The position numbers were made by a program, and so were the translations under genes. From positions 1-14,063 of the forward strand of contig JAKSYS010000872.1 of assembly GCA_022925895.1 (NCBI GenBank): a DNA stretch of 14,063 nucleotides. The letters are read 5' to 3'. The notes under the pieces are model-generated. The model was not told where the DNA came from, made no database searches, and saw nothing but the letters and a program-made list of their open reading frames with translations. Positions 1 through 8,126 of the stretch are shown piece by piece; positions within the stretch are counted from its first letter, which is position 1; the number at the start of each line of letters is the position of its first letter. Source of the DNA: Fragilaria crotonensis (Eukaryota > Bacillariophyta > Fragilariophyceae > Fragilariales > Fragilariaceae).

Positions 1-699
1 CAACTAAGCTCACAATACAAGAAACTAGAAAGTTAGTAGAGGTCATCTACTGTCACATTTCAGACGAGTATTATCGAGGCTACTGTATGGAAACTACAGT
101 ACAATGATTTAAGACAAACCCTCATGACTTGATGTCTTTTTTTAAAGACCATTTCAGGTTTGGCACTGAATGTTGACTTGTGAACCTTTATAATTCTGGA
201 TATCATGTTTACTTGCTTTGTACCGGTTCTGGTTTCCTTTTAATCAGACTTGTTGTTTGTAACATAATGCAACAACTCTTGCATGAGTAAATATTTTCAG
301 GCTTTCAGGTGGATGATGTCTTTTCTTGTAAATGGTTTGTCAATCATGATAGACCATCATCCGTCTTGAGTACACCTCCATTATGGAGAGTGTGATGGGC
401 ATATTTGTGCTACTGGCACCAGACAATGCGAGCGTTGAAATGAAAAGCAATGTTCTTCAGGATGGCTGATGGTATAACACGGGCAACAGTTGTTGGCACA
501 GAAATTAGCATGTCATCTGCAGAAATTCAATCCAAGGGAATAGTATGTTCAAGGAGTTGAATGGATCTTCAGTAACAGAAGGCTTTTTTCATGCAATATT
601 GCTCCTCAATGAAAATCATCTACAGTGCAGCAATGTTGACATCATCAATGTGGTATGTAGTTCCAATGGCAATTGTGACTCTAATTTCACAACTGTTTG
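1..699. other. AT-rich spacer, nothing recognised
   Basis: No convincing open frame, RNA gene or repeat on either strand. Short open pieces on the minus strand are broken by frequent stops. Confidence 0.4.
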
Positions 700-900
700 C
701 TAGTGCATAGACCTGTAATTTGATGGATGTAATGAACTGTTCATCACCATTTGGTATAGGTGCTTCACATATTCTTCAAAAGGTATTGTTTTGGTGACAG
801 AGGAATGTGCTCTACTTCTGTCATCTTGACTCATCACTGTAATCCATTTACCTGCACAAATGAAGTGCTCAGTGATGTTATCCGCAATGAAACAACCCAT
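700..900 (-). pseudogene. Possible short coding remnant
   Basis: A 66-codon open stretch opens with ATG at 900 and reads GCFIADNITEHFICAGKWI, then FEEYVKHLYQMVMNSSLHP. The composition is protein-like and it has the same orientation as the remnant at 1428-1753, so both could come from one decayed gene. No motif is recognised. It could be chance. Confidence 0.2.
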
Positions 901-1427
901 TATTTGTTCGAGAAAAGCAATGATTTGACATTAAACTAGCAAAGATGATGATTGGAATACAGGCTAAAGTATAGTTCATGTACTATAAGCTTTTTTCCTT
1001 AGTCCTAGTCAGCATCTTGCAATGATATTGTGTGCAGCAGGAACCCTCAGGCATTGGAGGATTTGTTGTGTATTGATGAATCACAGTTTCTTGATGCGAC
1101 ATAAAAGTATCATCGACCACGTAACCATCATGCTATTGAAATAGGCCAAGACTTCTTGTTGCCAGCTCCCCTAACTCCACCACTATGCCTGGTTCCTCGA
1201 TAAAAATTTCTTGATGAGAAAGTGCATTGCCTCCCAGCCTTGCTGGTGTGAGAAGCGATGGAGATTGATCAACTTGTAGATAGTCGGCAATGTGACAAGA
1301 CCCGCCCGTTCAAACGAAATAACTTGTTATGCCCCCTCCTTTTTCCAAACTGGAACCAGGCCTGGCAGAATTTGTTGGAATGACACTGATCTGATGCAAC
1401 CATTTTATTTGTAACATCCTCCTTCCA
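901..1427. other. Spacer, nothing recognised
   Basis: Stops in all frames. No repeat or RNA signal seen. Confidence 0.4.
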
Positions 1428-1753
1428 TCACAGTAGCACCATAGTAATCCTGCCGTAATGGTTGAATCCTGTCAACTTTCTTGCTTTGCAAGCTTCATCA
1501 GTGATGCAAACGTCCACAAGCAGATCAAGTGCATTGTCCATGGTGGTATTGGGACCGAGCTCTTTTTTCTTGATATCAAATGGTCACATCCATTAACACG
1601 GGCCCTCATCTCATCCCAATATTGCTCGATTGATTTAATCTTCCATGTCTGTAAAAAATGAGATGTTCCATTCCTATCTGCCTTAACACTGGTGTGTACT
1701 AGCTCCAAACGGGTTGCAAGTGTACCTCCCATAAAACCCATTACAGGATCCAA
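1428..1753 (-). pseudogene. Decayed coding remnant with one frame break, family not recognised
   Basis: Read on the minus strand, 1753 to about 1573 gives DPVMGFMGGTLATRLELVHT and later SIEQYWDEMRARVNGCDH. At an A6 run the frame then degenerates. Shifting by one base (one extra A) gives KKELGPNTTMDNALDLLVD, then VCITDEACKARKLTGFNHYG, ending at a TGA near 1428. The two halves join smoothly, so this looks like real protein sequence broken by one indel. Spacing of conserved-looking residues faintly recalls the C-terminal part of a DDE transposase such as piggyBac, but I cannot support that. The stretch includes one arm of a 27-bp inverted repeat (GGTLATRLE is encoded there). Confidence 0.45.
1703..1729 (+). 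repeat. Left arm of 27-bp perfect inverted repeat
   Basis: CTCCAAACGGGTTGCAAG plus TGTACCTCC is the exact reverse complement of 3203-3229. It overlaps the remnant at 1428-1753, where the minus strand reads GGTLATRLE. Confidence 0.85.
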
Positions 1754-2150
1754 AAACTCTGGGTCACGTCGTACAAACGTACTGCATCTCTACAGGAGTT
1801 TTAAATCCAGTCCACCAGGACAAAGTCATGCACAGAATGCACTCAAATATGGACTTGTAATAAGCACGTGTATCACGTACGTCCTGGTATGGTACGAGTA
1901 CGTCCAGCTTAGCAATGACAACATAGAAGCATCAACAACAACTACCGTACTTTCGACCCAACTTGCATCTTTCGAGGATAAGTCATCACGTCATCACCCA
2001 TTCTAGAGAGATTGACGAGATCAATCCACATGTACGATTATGATTTGTGACGATGGTGTAACCGGGATGAATCACCAAAGTCAGCACAATCGATGGCGAC
2101 TCACATTCCGAGCAAGTTACTCGGAGAACGCTCGAAGGAGGTTTTAAAGA
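1754..2150. other. Spacer, no gene supported
   Basis: Only short open frames. No motif or repeat recognised apart from scattered GTAC-containing words. Confidence 0.35.
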
Positions 2151-2179
2151 CTCAACTTCTCGATTGACTTTTGGTTGGA
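2151..2179 (+). repeat. 29-bp direct repeat, copy A
   Basis: Starts CTCAACTTCTCGATTGAC and matches 2631-2659 at 26 of 29 positions. The two copies are exactly 480 bp apart. Confidence 0.75.
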
Positions 2180-2504
2180 CCACCATTGGAATTTTTATGG
2201 AACATCACTTGGCTGTTCAGATAGAATGCTCGATGGTAGGCTTGAGGGAAATCCTGATAAAGACGACAATAATCGAGGAAATACATGTGGACCCGATGGA
2301 AATGCATTCTGATGGAATGTCAGATGGCGTACTTGATCGTAATTCAGGTGGGATCACTGTTGACGACGATGGCATTGTGTCATGAAAGAGTTGGAGTAAG
2401 GATGGAACGTAGGAAGAAACATCACTGGGTGTGTTACATGAAATGTTTGACGGCATTACTGAGGATTGCTCATCCGACTGATCCACCCAACAATATGAGA
2501 CTGA

Positions 2505-2708
2505 GAGCCGGATCGAATTCCCGACTGGCGGGTCCATGATGGAATCATTGAAGGCACACTCAATGGCATTTCAGCTAGCTATTGAACACTTGCTTGGGGA
2601 AGGTGTTGTGCCTGGCGCGATGTTGGGAATCTCAACTTCTCGATCGACTTTCAGTTGGAGAGTTTGTTTGATCACAAACTGCCTGCCTGCCATGCTGTTA
2701 CTTGGCTA
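2505..2708 (+). pseudogene. Possible coding remnant, plus strand
   Basis: One plus frame reads IEFPTGGSMMESLKAHSM, then AFQLAIEHLLGEGVVPGAML, and runs through repeat copy B to a TAG at 2708. It has no clear start. The amphipathic helix-like stretch looks protein-like, but no family is recognised and it could be chance. Confidence 0.22.
2631..2659 (+). repeat. 29-bp direct repeat, copy B
   Basis: Starts CTCAACTTCTCGATCGAC. Same orientation as copy A at 2151. Confidence 0.75.
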
Positions 2709-3202
2709 GTAAAATGGAGTATTTTGATGCCCAACTCCATAGCAACCTGGAGGCAATTATGGAATCCCTGACTGCAGCAATGATGTAATACCTGTTGGTG
2801 TGTCGGCAACGTCCTGCAGCAGGAAAGGACCTGACGTTTCATTGTCCTGGCTTTACGAAGCTAACAGTATTGAGGGGGGACTCAAGTCATAACTCAAGTT
2901 CAAAGATGCTAAACGAGCTCTGTCAAGTGGAGACTGCGGTAGTTTAATATGTTATGAATCAGTTACTACTGTGATTTTGATTGAGTTAGCATGATGTGTT
3001 TCATCATAACCAGGTCTTCATACAACAGTAACAGAGAACGACTAAGTGCTCGGCGGCCTACTACACAAGTATTCGTACCAGGTTCTACAGTACCTTATTC
3101 TGACAAAGTGCTATGCGGCGAAAAAACGATGACGCTAATTTCTGTCACGTACAAAATGTACTCGCACGTACGGCAATTCTTATTACTTCTTTATCCTGCA
3201 CC
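2709..3202. other. Spacer, nothing supported
   Basis: Short frames only. A piece near 2820-2890 reads GRKGPDVSLSWLYEAN in a plus frame but has no start and no partner. Confidence 0.35.
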
Positions 3203-3229
3203 GGAGGTACACTTGCAACCCGTTTGGAG
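3203..3229 (-). repeat. Right arm of 27-bp perfect inverted repeat
   Basis: GGAGGTACACTTGCAACC plus CGTTTGGAG is the reverse complement of 1703-1729. A weaker match continues on one side (ATCCTGCA here against ATCCTGTA there, with a gap). In plus-strand frame it reads CTGGTLATRLEVVV then stop, so it may be a second, inverted fragment of the same gene family rather than a transposon end. Confidence 0.85.
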
Positions 3230-3339
3230 GTCGTAGTATAAGCCGCTTCTTCGCATTCAAAATCCCTTAAACCCTAACCAATGATGAGAAAGTAATCCTT
3301 GCACTCAGTTTCACAGCCCAAATGAGTCCACCAAGAATT

Positions 3340-4136
3340 GCAGCAAGGCTGTAAGCCAGCATGTGAAAGATGATGAAAACATGATTAAGGACTTTCTTAT
3401 AGCGGCTATCTCCACTCCTTGGCTGGTATGCGGTTTGAAGACTATCTGTGAAACAACAACGTCGGAAGGCAGATGGACACAGCAACCCAACTGGTGATGA
3501 GGCTGAAGAGCAGCAGGTGTTGGCGGCCGAAGATGATGACTTTCTTGCCAATCTCCGCGCCTTGGCGGGTAGTGCAGTATGCGGGTTGAAGACTATCTGT
3601 GAGACAGCACCAATTTGGAAGATGGACACAACAACTCAACTGATGACGAGGCTGAAGAGCAGCAGGTGTTGGCAGCCGAAAATGACAATCCTCCTGACAT
3701 GAAAGCAACAAACAATAAACTACAGGCAAAGATAATGATTTCATCAAGTTGGTTGTTTCCTGGAAAGATTGTATTTGCTCACATGGGTCTGATTATATTG
3801 TTGTCTGGGTCAAGTGGTGAGGATTATTGGTGTGAGGATGAGGACAAGGGTAAAGAAAGCAAGAAGGCAGACAATCCATCCAGTGGGTACCAAAGATTTC
3901 CAGAATGGGCTTGTTTGCATTATCAACTTCATATAACTCTTTCATCAGGTAATACAGGAAAGACATTCACATGGGTACTTTGGCCCAACTTTAAGGAAAA
4001 GAAATCCTGCAGGTTCATTTGCTGGGTTATACAGAACAAGGAAAGTTCTATTTGTGATCATGCTGCTGTGGTGATGCCCTCAACAAAAAGCGTAGGCATT
4101 GAACAACTTACAATGAATAATTGTAGCTCTCTCTGA
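3340..4136 (+). pseudogene. Decayed coding region carrying a tandem duplication
   Basis: Plus-strand frames here have protein-like acidic sequence. Around 3360-3450 one frame reads KDDENMIKDFLIAAISTPWL then VCGLKTICE. Around 3472-3614 another reads TGDEAEEQQVLAAEDDDFLA and again VCGLKTICE. From 3615 a third reads STDDEAEEQQVLAAENDN and stays open to TGA at 4136 (GEDYWCEDEDKGKESKK, later SGNTGKTFTWVLWPNF). The same peptide words recur in different frames, so it cannot be translated as one unbroken protein as given. I do not recognise the family. Confidence 0.4.
3426..3712 (+). repeat. 151-bp tandem duplication (about two units, partly coding-like)
   Basis: GTATGCGG-TTGAAGACTATCTGTGA occurs at 3426 and 3577, 151 bp apart. 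The downstream block GAGGCTGAAGAGCAGCAGG plus TGTTGGC occurs at 3499 and 3648, 149 bp apart, so a 2-bp indel separates the copies and shifts the frame. A related half-copy precedes the first unit (about 3366-3425). Confidence 0.85.
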
Positions 4137-4353
4137 CCTAAGTGCATTATACAGGTCAGCCAACCTTGTGGGAATGTTCCTCAAGACCTCACTAGCTACT
4201 ACAAACAAGCTTGGTACAGTCCCAGGTAGGGAGCAAAGAACTAGGGATAAAGTTAAAGGCCAGCATGCTAAATCACATCCAGCTACCATGTCTCCTACGA
4301 TAGGCAGTTCCATGTCTGACTGTCAACACTGACATACTACAGTACCATCTACA
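4137..4353. other. Spacer, nothing supported
   Basis: No frame, repeat or RNA feature stands out. Confidence 0.35.
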
Positions 4354-4483
4354 TGCACAGTACATTATGTAAACTTGCACTTTCACTTTGACTACTGGTC
4401 TGTGCTCCACCTACTTGCACTGTTGCCACACCAACGTGCACTGTAGCTGCATCTATGTGCACTAACCACTCTTCTACTTGCAC
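4354..4483. repeat. Imperfect 21-bp minisatellite built on TGCAC
   Basis: TGCAC occurs at 4354, 4376, 4416, 4437, 4458 and 4479; the last four are exactly 21 bp apart. Flanking bases are related (CTACTTGCAC, CCAACGTGCAC, TCTATGTGCAC). On the minus strand this is a 7-residue repeat: VQVEEWL, VHIDAAT, VHVGVAT, VQVGGAQ. It lies in an open minus frame of about 64 codons (4543-4349), but no gene can be claimed. Confidence 0.7.
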
Positions 4484-4578
4484 ACCTGTAGCTACCTGGG
4501 ACAAGCTGATATTCTTCTTTCTGATGGTAGTAATTGTATCCATCTTCTGCCATTACAGTATTTTCAAAATCAAGAATG

Positions 4579-4776
4579 GCAAACATTATTTGTGGCATGC
4601 CAAAAAGTCAGACTTGGGCTTTTGATCTTGGCTTGTGTGTATCTAATATTGTCACATGGACAAAGAAGGTTGAAAGGCAGGGCCACCATCTTTGCCCAAA
4701 TAGTAGGCCTGTGTTCAAAGTCACTTTGTGTGAAGGAGCAAGGTTCTTTGAAGGAGGAGGTTGTTTTCTACTTTGA
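4579..4776 (+). pseudogene. Possible coding remnant, plus strand
   Basis: From ATG 4579 the frame reads ANIICGMPKSQTWAFDLG, then TWTKKVERQGHHLCPNSRP, and ends at 4776, about 65 residues. Protein-like but not recognised. The opposite strand is also open here, so the coding claim is weak. Confidence 0.25.
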
Positions 4777-4951
4777 TTATCAATGAAGCAATTCTCATAA
4801 AAATCTCTACTGTTGGGCAACAAATTTCTTTCGGCGGATGTTGAACACAGCACTCATGCGTAATATTTTGTTCACTTGCCACTCCAAAACCTTCTTTGAG
4901 TTCCTCTTCGAATTCCTTCTTCTTCTGAAGAAGCGACTCAAAAATCATTAT
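4721..4951 (-). pseudogene. Possible short coding piece with charged helix
   Basis: Minus-strand frame from ATG near 4951 (IFESLLQKKKEFEEELKEG), then CCVQHPPKEICC. The start has coiled-coil-like charge, and it ends at 4721. It overlaps the plus remnant at 4579-4776; at most one is likely real. Could be an exon, a remnant or chance. Confidence 0.25.
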
Positions 4952-4984
4952 CTTTGCGGTAAGCGTCCTCAAAATTTTGTATCA

Positions 4985-5344
4985 TAACATCCGTGGTTCA
5001 GCACACGCCCTAAAACAACAAGACGTCATGAAATAACGTTACTATGCGTTGTAACGGTTCCGTAGTTTGATACTGTCACCACCGGTAACGGTATAGTTTC
5101 AGCCAGTACTCCAGTACTGTTGGCGATACTCGCAATAATGTATGTATGCATACATATATGATGTCACAGAGATCGTTTGAAGACGAAATCAGAGTGCCAT
5201 GCTAACGTGTCTGCGAGAATCCCGTCTGGCCCACGCTAGATAATAACGTCTGGCCTCCGCCTGGACCGGACACACGGACAACACACAGACTCTATGGAGA
5301 TTTGCAGCACATCACCACATCACCCTCGCAAAATGCAGTCATCA
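4985..5344. other. Spacer with a 16-bp palindrome
   Basis: No gene supported. TATGTATGCATACATA at 5141-5156 is a perfect palindrome. GACGTCA, a bZIP-type half-site, occurs at 5022-5028. Confidence 0.4.
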
Positions 5345-5933
5345 GGAAGGTCCGGCAGGACGGGCGAAGTCCTGAATAAAGGAAGTATGCGCGCCCGCCG
5401 GGAGTGAAACAAGTTCCGATCGATGTCTGGCTGGCGCAAAATTGGATGTGCCGGCGTGGTGGTGACACGGCTGACGTCTGTAAGAAAATTTGCTTACAGC
5501 GAGAAAAAAATTGCTTACGGAATGAAATTGCTGACGGAATTTGCTTACCATAAGCAAATCTATGTAAGCAGAAATTTGCTTACAAAATTTGCTTACTGGG
5601 AGATTAAATTTGCTTACAGGGGACTGTCTTTTCTACGTAAAACATACCAATTTTCAAACACCTAAATAAAATTTACTTACAGCAAAGAAGAATTTGCTTA
5701 CGAATCAAATTCTTACAGAAAAATTTGCTTACAAAATTTGCTTACCGGGATAATTTGCTTACTGATTTTGCTTACTGTCAAGAAAAATTTGCTTACGATG
5801 CAGCAACCTTGCCGGCTCGGATGTATCATTACGATTGCTAAAATTCTCGCATCATGCAAATCGGAGCAAGGCTGGCGCGCAAACTCAACTGCCCCTAACG
5901 GTACGGCTGGAACGTGCATGGGCCGGACCTTCC
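5345..5933. repeat. Inverted-repeat (foldback) element of about 589 bp with a 12-mer array in its core
   Basis: The ends are exact complements: GGAAGGTCCGGC at 5345-5356 and GCCGGACCTTCC at 5922-5933. Reading the left arm as reverse complement, further blocks occur in the same order in both arms: GCCGGC (5450-5455 and 5811-5816), an AATT-T-GC block, ATCGGA, and GGC-GGCGCGCA. The arms are about 110 and 122 bp and only moderately similar. The core holds the AAATTTGCTTAC array. No clear target-site duplication was found. A non-autonomous (MITE-like) element is the best guess; this is inference. Confidence 0.55.
5485..5796 (+). repeat. Cluster of about 15 copies of AAATTTGCTTAC
   Basis: Exact AAATTTGCTTAC occurs at 5486, 5572, 5585, 5606, 5721, 5734 and 5785. 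One-to-two-base variants end at 5518, 5535, 5548, 5680, 5701, 5716, 5762 and 5775. Distances between successive copy ends are 21, 17, 13, 35, 13, 21, 63, 21, 15, 16, 13, 17, 13, 21. Two inverted half-copies occur (ATAAGCAAAT at 5550, GTAAGCA at 5564). A larger duplicated block, two copies 13 bp apart followed by (C/T)GGGA and a third, occurs near 5572-5617 and 5721-5762. Copies fall in all reading frames, so this is not coding. Confidence 0.92.
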
Positions 5934-6521
5934 AGCACAGAAGGACACCACTTTTGATTTTGAGTACCAGTCCGAAGCAAGCCGAGCCGCAGTTCATATA
6001 CGTCTAATCGTGATAGTATTCTTGATCGTGGTACTGTGCCTGGTACTAAAAACTTAGGCTGAATACAATCTAAATCTACGAACTATGTATGATCCGACAA
6101 AATGTTGCCAACAAATCTTCAATCGCAACAAGAAGACATGTTCAACCGTACTCAGTACCGCGATGGCCTATTTTATTCAGGTGTCACGTTCGCCCGGATG
6201 ATGTCGCACTTATACACTGAACACTGAAAGCACCATATTACCCCTCTGTAGGTATCCTTTGTCAACCTGATAGTCGATAAGTACAATTTCAAAAAATGAC
6301 GCACAAGTGCGCAGCGCATAAAATACAAATGCATCTTTGTGTTTCCATATGAGGCTCTGCGTACTTGAGTATCGAGTGCTCCCAAAGCCCGACATTTACT
6401 CGACAGACGATCAGGTTTGAGAATGTTGAGGCTACGACACGGGACCCGAGAACTGCTACTTCAGACATTTAGTAAGCGTCCAAGTCTCTTATTGCCGGAC
6501 AGATGGGCATTTCTTGATGTC
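5934..6521. other. Spacer, nothing supported
   Basis: Short frames only on both strands. Contains several GGTACTG/CAGTACC words but no gene, RNA or array. Confidence 0.35.
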
Positions 6522-6539
6522 CCTGACGTCGACGTCAGG
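6522..6539. promoter_or_regulatory. 18-bp palindrome made of two CRE-like sites
   Basis: CCTGACGTCGACGTCAGG is a perfect palindrome holding TGACGTC and GACGTCA. TGACGT/ACGTCA elements are known bZIP sites and act in CO2/cAMP-responsive promoters of the diatom Phaeodactylum. Its place 455 bp upstream of the gene at 6994 makes a regulatory role possible but unproven. Confidence 0.4.
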
Positions 6540-6993
6540 CGCGTATACGTAACTTCAAGTCCACGTGGTCCAGTTTTTCCGATGAAAAAACTGTAGTGCA
6601 GTACTGTAGTATGGAGTATGGAGTGTGTGCCTATGATACTTCGAGTACAAGTAGCTTTTTTTTTCTGACTTCCGAGGCAACAGTCAGCAGAATACTGGTA
6701 GTAGAACCATGTACAAGTACCACGAGATACAACAACACTGATCAACACTGTATTGGACACTCCCGACTCACCTCCTCTACTTCAAGTATGATACCACGTA
6801 TTCAGTAGACATACGTGTCCTCGGGGTACTCTCTACTCTCTACCAGTGGCAGAGGACGTCGGACAAACTCATCCTGCTGAATAGGCTTGCTTTTTCGAGC
6901 TTTGCACGCCACACATTCAAAAATAGTAAGCTCACACTTCTCAGATTCGAAGATACGCCTTACTTTCGACCGAAAACGTTGCAAAGTGTAACA
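6540..6993. other. Upstream spacer of the small gene
   Basis: No convincing frame. Contains a short T-run (6656-6664) and GTAC-rich words. A minus-strand open stretch at 6802-7002 lacks an ATG start at its 5' end and overlaps the start of the gene at 6994, so I do not call it. Confidence 0.35.
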
Positions 6994-7443
6994 ATGGCTC
7001 ACGTTCCTACATCAGCTCAGAACGACTCAATGTCGGCTCAATGCAAAACCTCGAACGAGACCGATCTGACATGTCTAGTTTCGATTATCGGTAATGCTCC
7101 GTCACAACTGTCACCTACACTTGTGTGGAATCGCCATCCGATCCAGCTAAACGATGATGATCCAATGCAATTGAAGGAACAAGGGAGAACAGAAAGAGTT
7201 GGACTTGATAGGGGCTTATCTCTCGCTACACTTCTCGACGCCTTGGAACAATGTCATGACGGTACATCAGCATCACCGATCGGTTACGAAGGCGACGACA
7301 CTTTGGATCTCGCAACGCTTCTCGATGCCTTGAAACAGTGTCAAGACATCACGTCACCGATTGATGATGACGATGACGATGCCTCTGTGGATTCCCTTAG
7401 TTACTATCGTCGCAGTGGACGTTTGGTCCAGAAAAATGTATAA
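6994..7443 (+). CDS. Small acidic protein with duplicated LATLLDAL-QC motif, function unknown
   Basis: Intronless frame of 149 residues from ATG 6994, in a good eukaryotic context (ACAATGG), to TAA. In-frame codons before this ATG back to 6979 are also open, but contain no ATG. The protein is acidic (DDD at about 49-51 and a six-Asp run near residue 126). It has two copies of a helix-like motif, SLATLLDALEQCHD and DLATLLDALKQCQD, about 35 residues apart. In the 13 aligned codons from LAT on, four differences are synonymous and two change the residue, which points to selection on the protein. The end is basic (YYRRSGRLVQK). There is no signal peptide or membrane segment. I do not recognise the family. 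It has no close neighbour gene; a CRE-like palindrome lies 455 bp upstream. Confidence 0.62.
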   Translation: MAHVPTSAQNDSMSAQCKTSNETDLTCLVSIIGNAPSQLSPTLVWNRHPIQLNDDDPMQLKEQGRTERVGLDRGLSLATLLDALEQCHDGTSASPIGYEGDDTLDLATLLDALKQCQDITSPIDDDDDDASVDSLSYYRRSGRLVQKNV

Positions 7444-8060
7444 CCCAACCTGCTACCGCCGCTGCTGCTATCTCCTGGGTAGCTGACGACGAAGTGCATC
7501 AGCACAACATGATGATGAGATTACATGCCCCCACCCAGTCTACCGGAAGCCAACTATTGTCGAGGACTTTTTCGCGATCGCAAGGGCTGCGATCCTGCTA
7601 GGTACTCTCAACTAACATACTACTAAAGGACGGTACTCATGGGTACGCTTAACAACGTTGTGGGTGCGCATTAAACTGTATTGGAGTATTATATTGATTG
7701 ACACTTGTATCAATCAAGATCGTACTACAGTACGAGAAAAAAGCACCAGGAACCAAATGCCTTTCGCTGCACATCTCCTCATCGTCACACTGGCAATTTG
7801 GTGGCAACATGACAACAATGCAGGCAACAAACGTAAATGGTCCTCCCAGACGAGCACTACACTACCGCTAGTAGATGTTATTGAGATACAGGATGTTGGA
7901 AAGACTTGATACGGAAGCCTTGTCCCTGATTTGCATAGTGTTAAAGAAGACCTGGCACTGGGCACATGGCACATGTGGTCAAAAATTACCAATGCGTGGT
8001 CCTGGGACTTGGACGGATACGTCGCATGGGTTCTGAGTCAGCAAGCGATTATGTCACCTA
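7444..8060. other. Spacer downstream of the small gene
   Basis: Overlapping open frames on both strands (plus 7658-7909, minus 7714-7992) have no recognisable content. Nothing else seen. Confidence 0.35.
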
Positions 8061-8068
8061 TGACGTCA
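8061..8068. promoter_or_regulatory. Full CRE palindrome TGACGTCA
   Basis: An exact CRE (bZIP/ATF) consensus sits about 60 bp before the first GTAC-rich repeat unit. An 8-mer can occur by chance, so the role is only suggestive. Confidence 0.25.
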
Positions 8069-8126
8069 CTTTAGCGTTAGTGCTGCTCTTATGATTTACT
8101 GAGTACCTGGTACTGGCATATCCTCT

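Noticed and set aside
1428-1753. Firm piggyBac transposase call
   Set aside because: Only a vague pattern resemblance; no DDE residues or zinc-binding cysteines can be shown.
2217-2537. 106-codon Ser/Thr/Pro-rich minus frame
   Set aside because: Low-complexity composition and no convincing start; reads like the complement of GAT-rich DNA.
3264-3279. Interstitial telomere repeat (CCCTTAAACCCTAACC)
   Set aside because: Only one exact CCCTAA unit; too short to mean anything.
3442-3747. Minus-strand frames opposite the tandem duplication
   Set aside because: Cys/Leu-rich complements of the acidic plus-strand repeat; shadows.
5485-5796. CRISPR array
   Set aside because: The repeat is only 12 bp, spacers are 1-50 bp and irregular, and the genome is eukaryotic.
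6802-7002. 66-codon minus frame divergent from the small gene
   Set aside because: Starts at GTG, overlaps the good ATG of the plus gene, and has no recognisable content.
7658-7992. Overlapping plus (83-codon) and minus (92-codon) frames
   Set aside because: Both are open over the same bases with no motif; chance frames are more likely.
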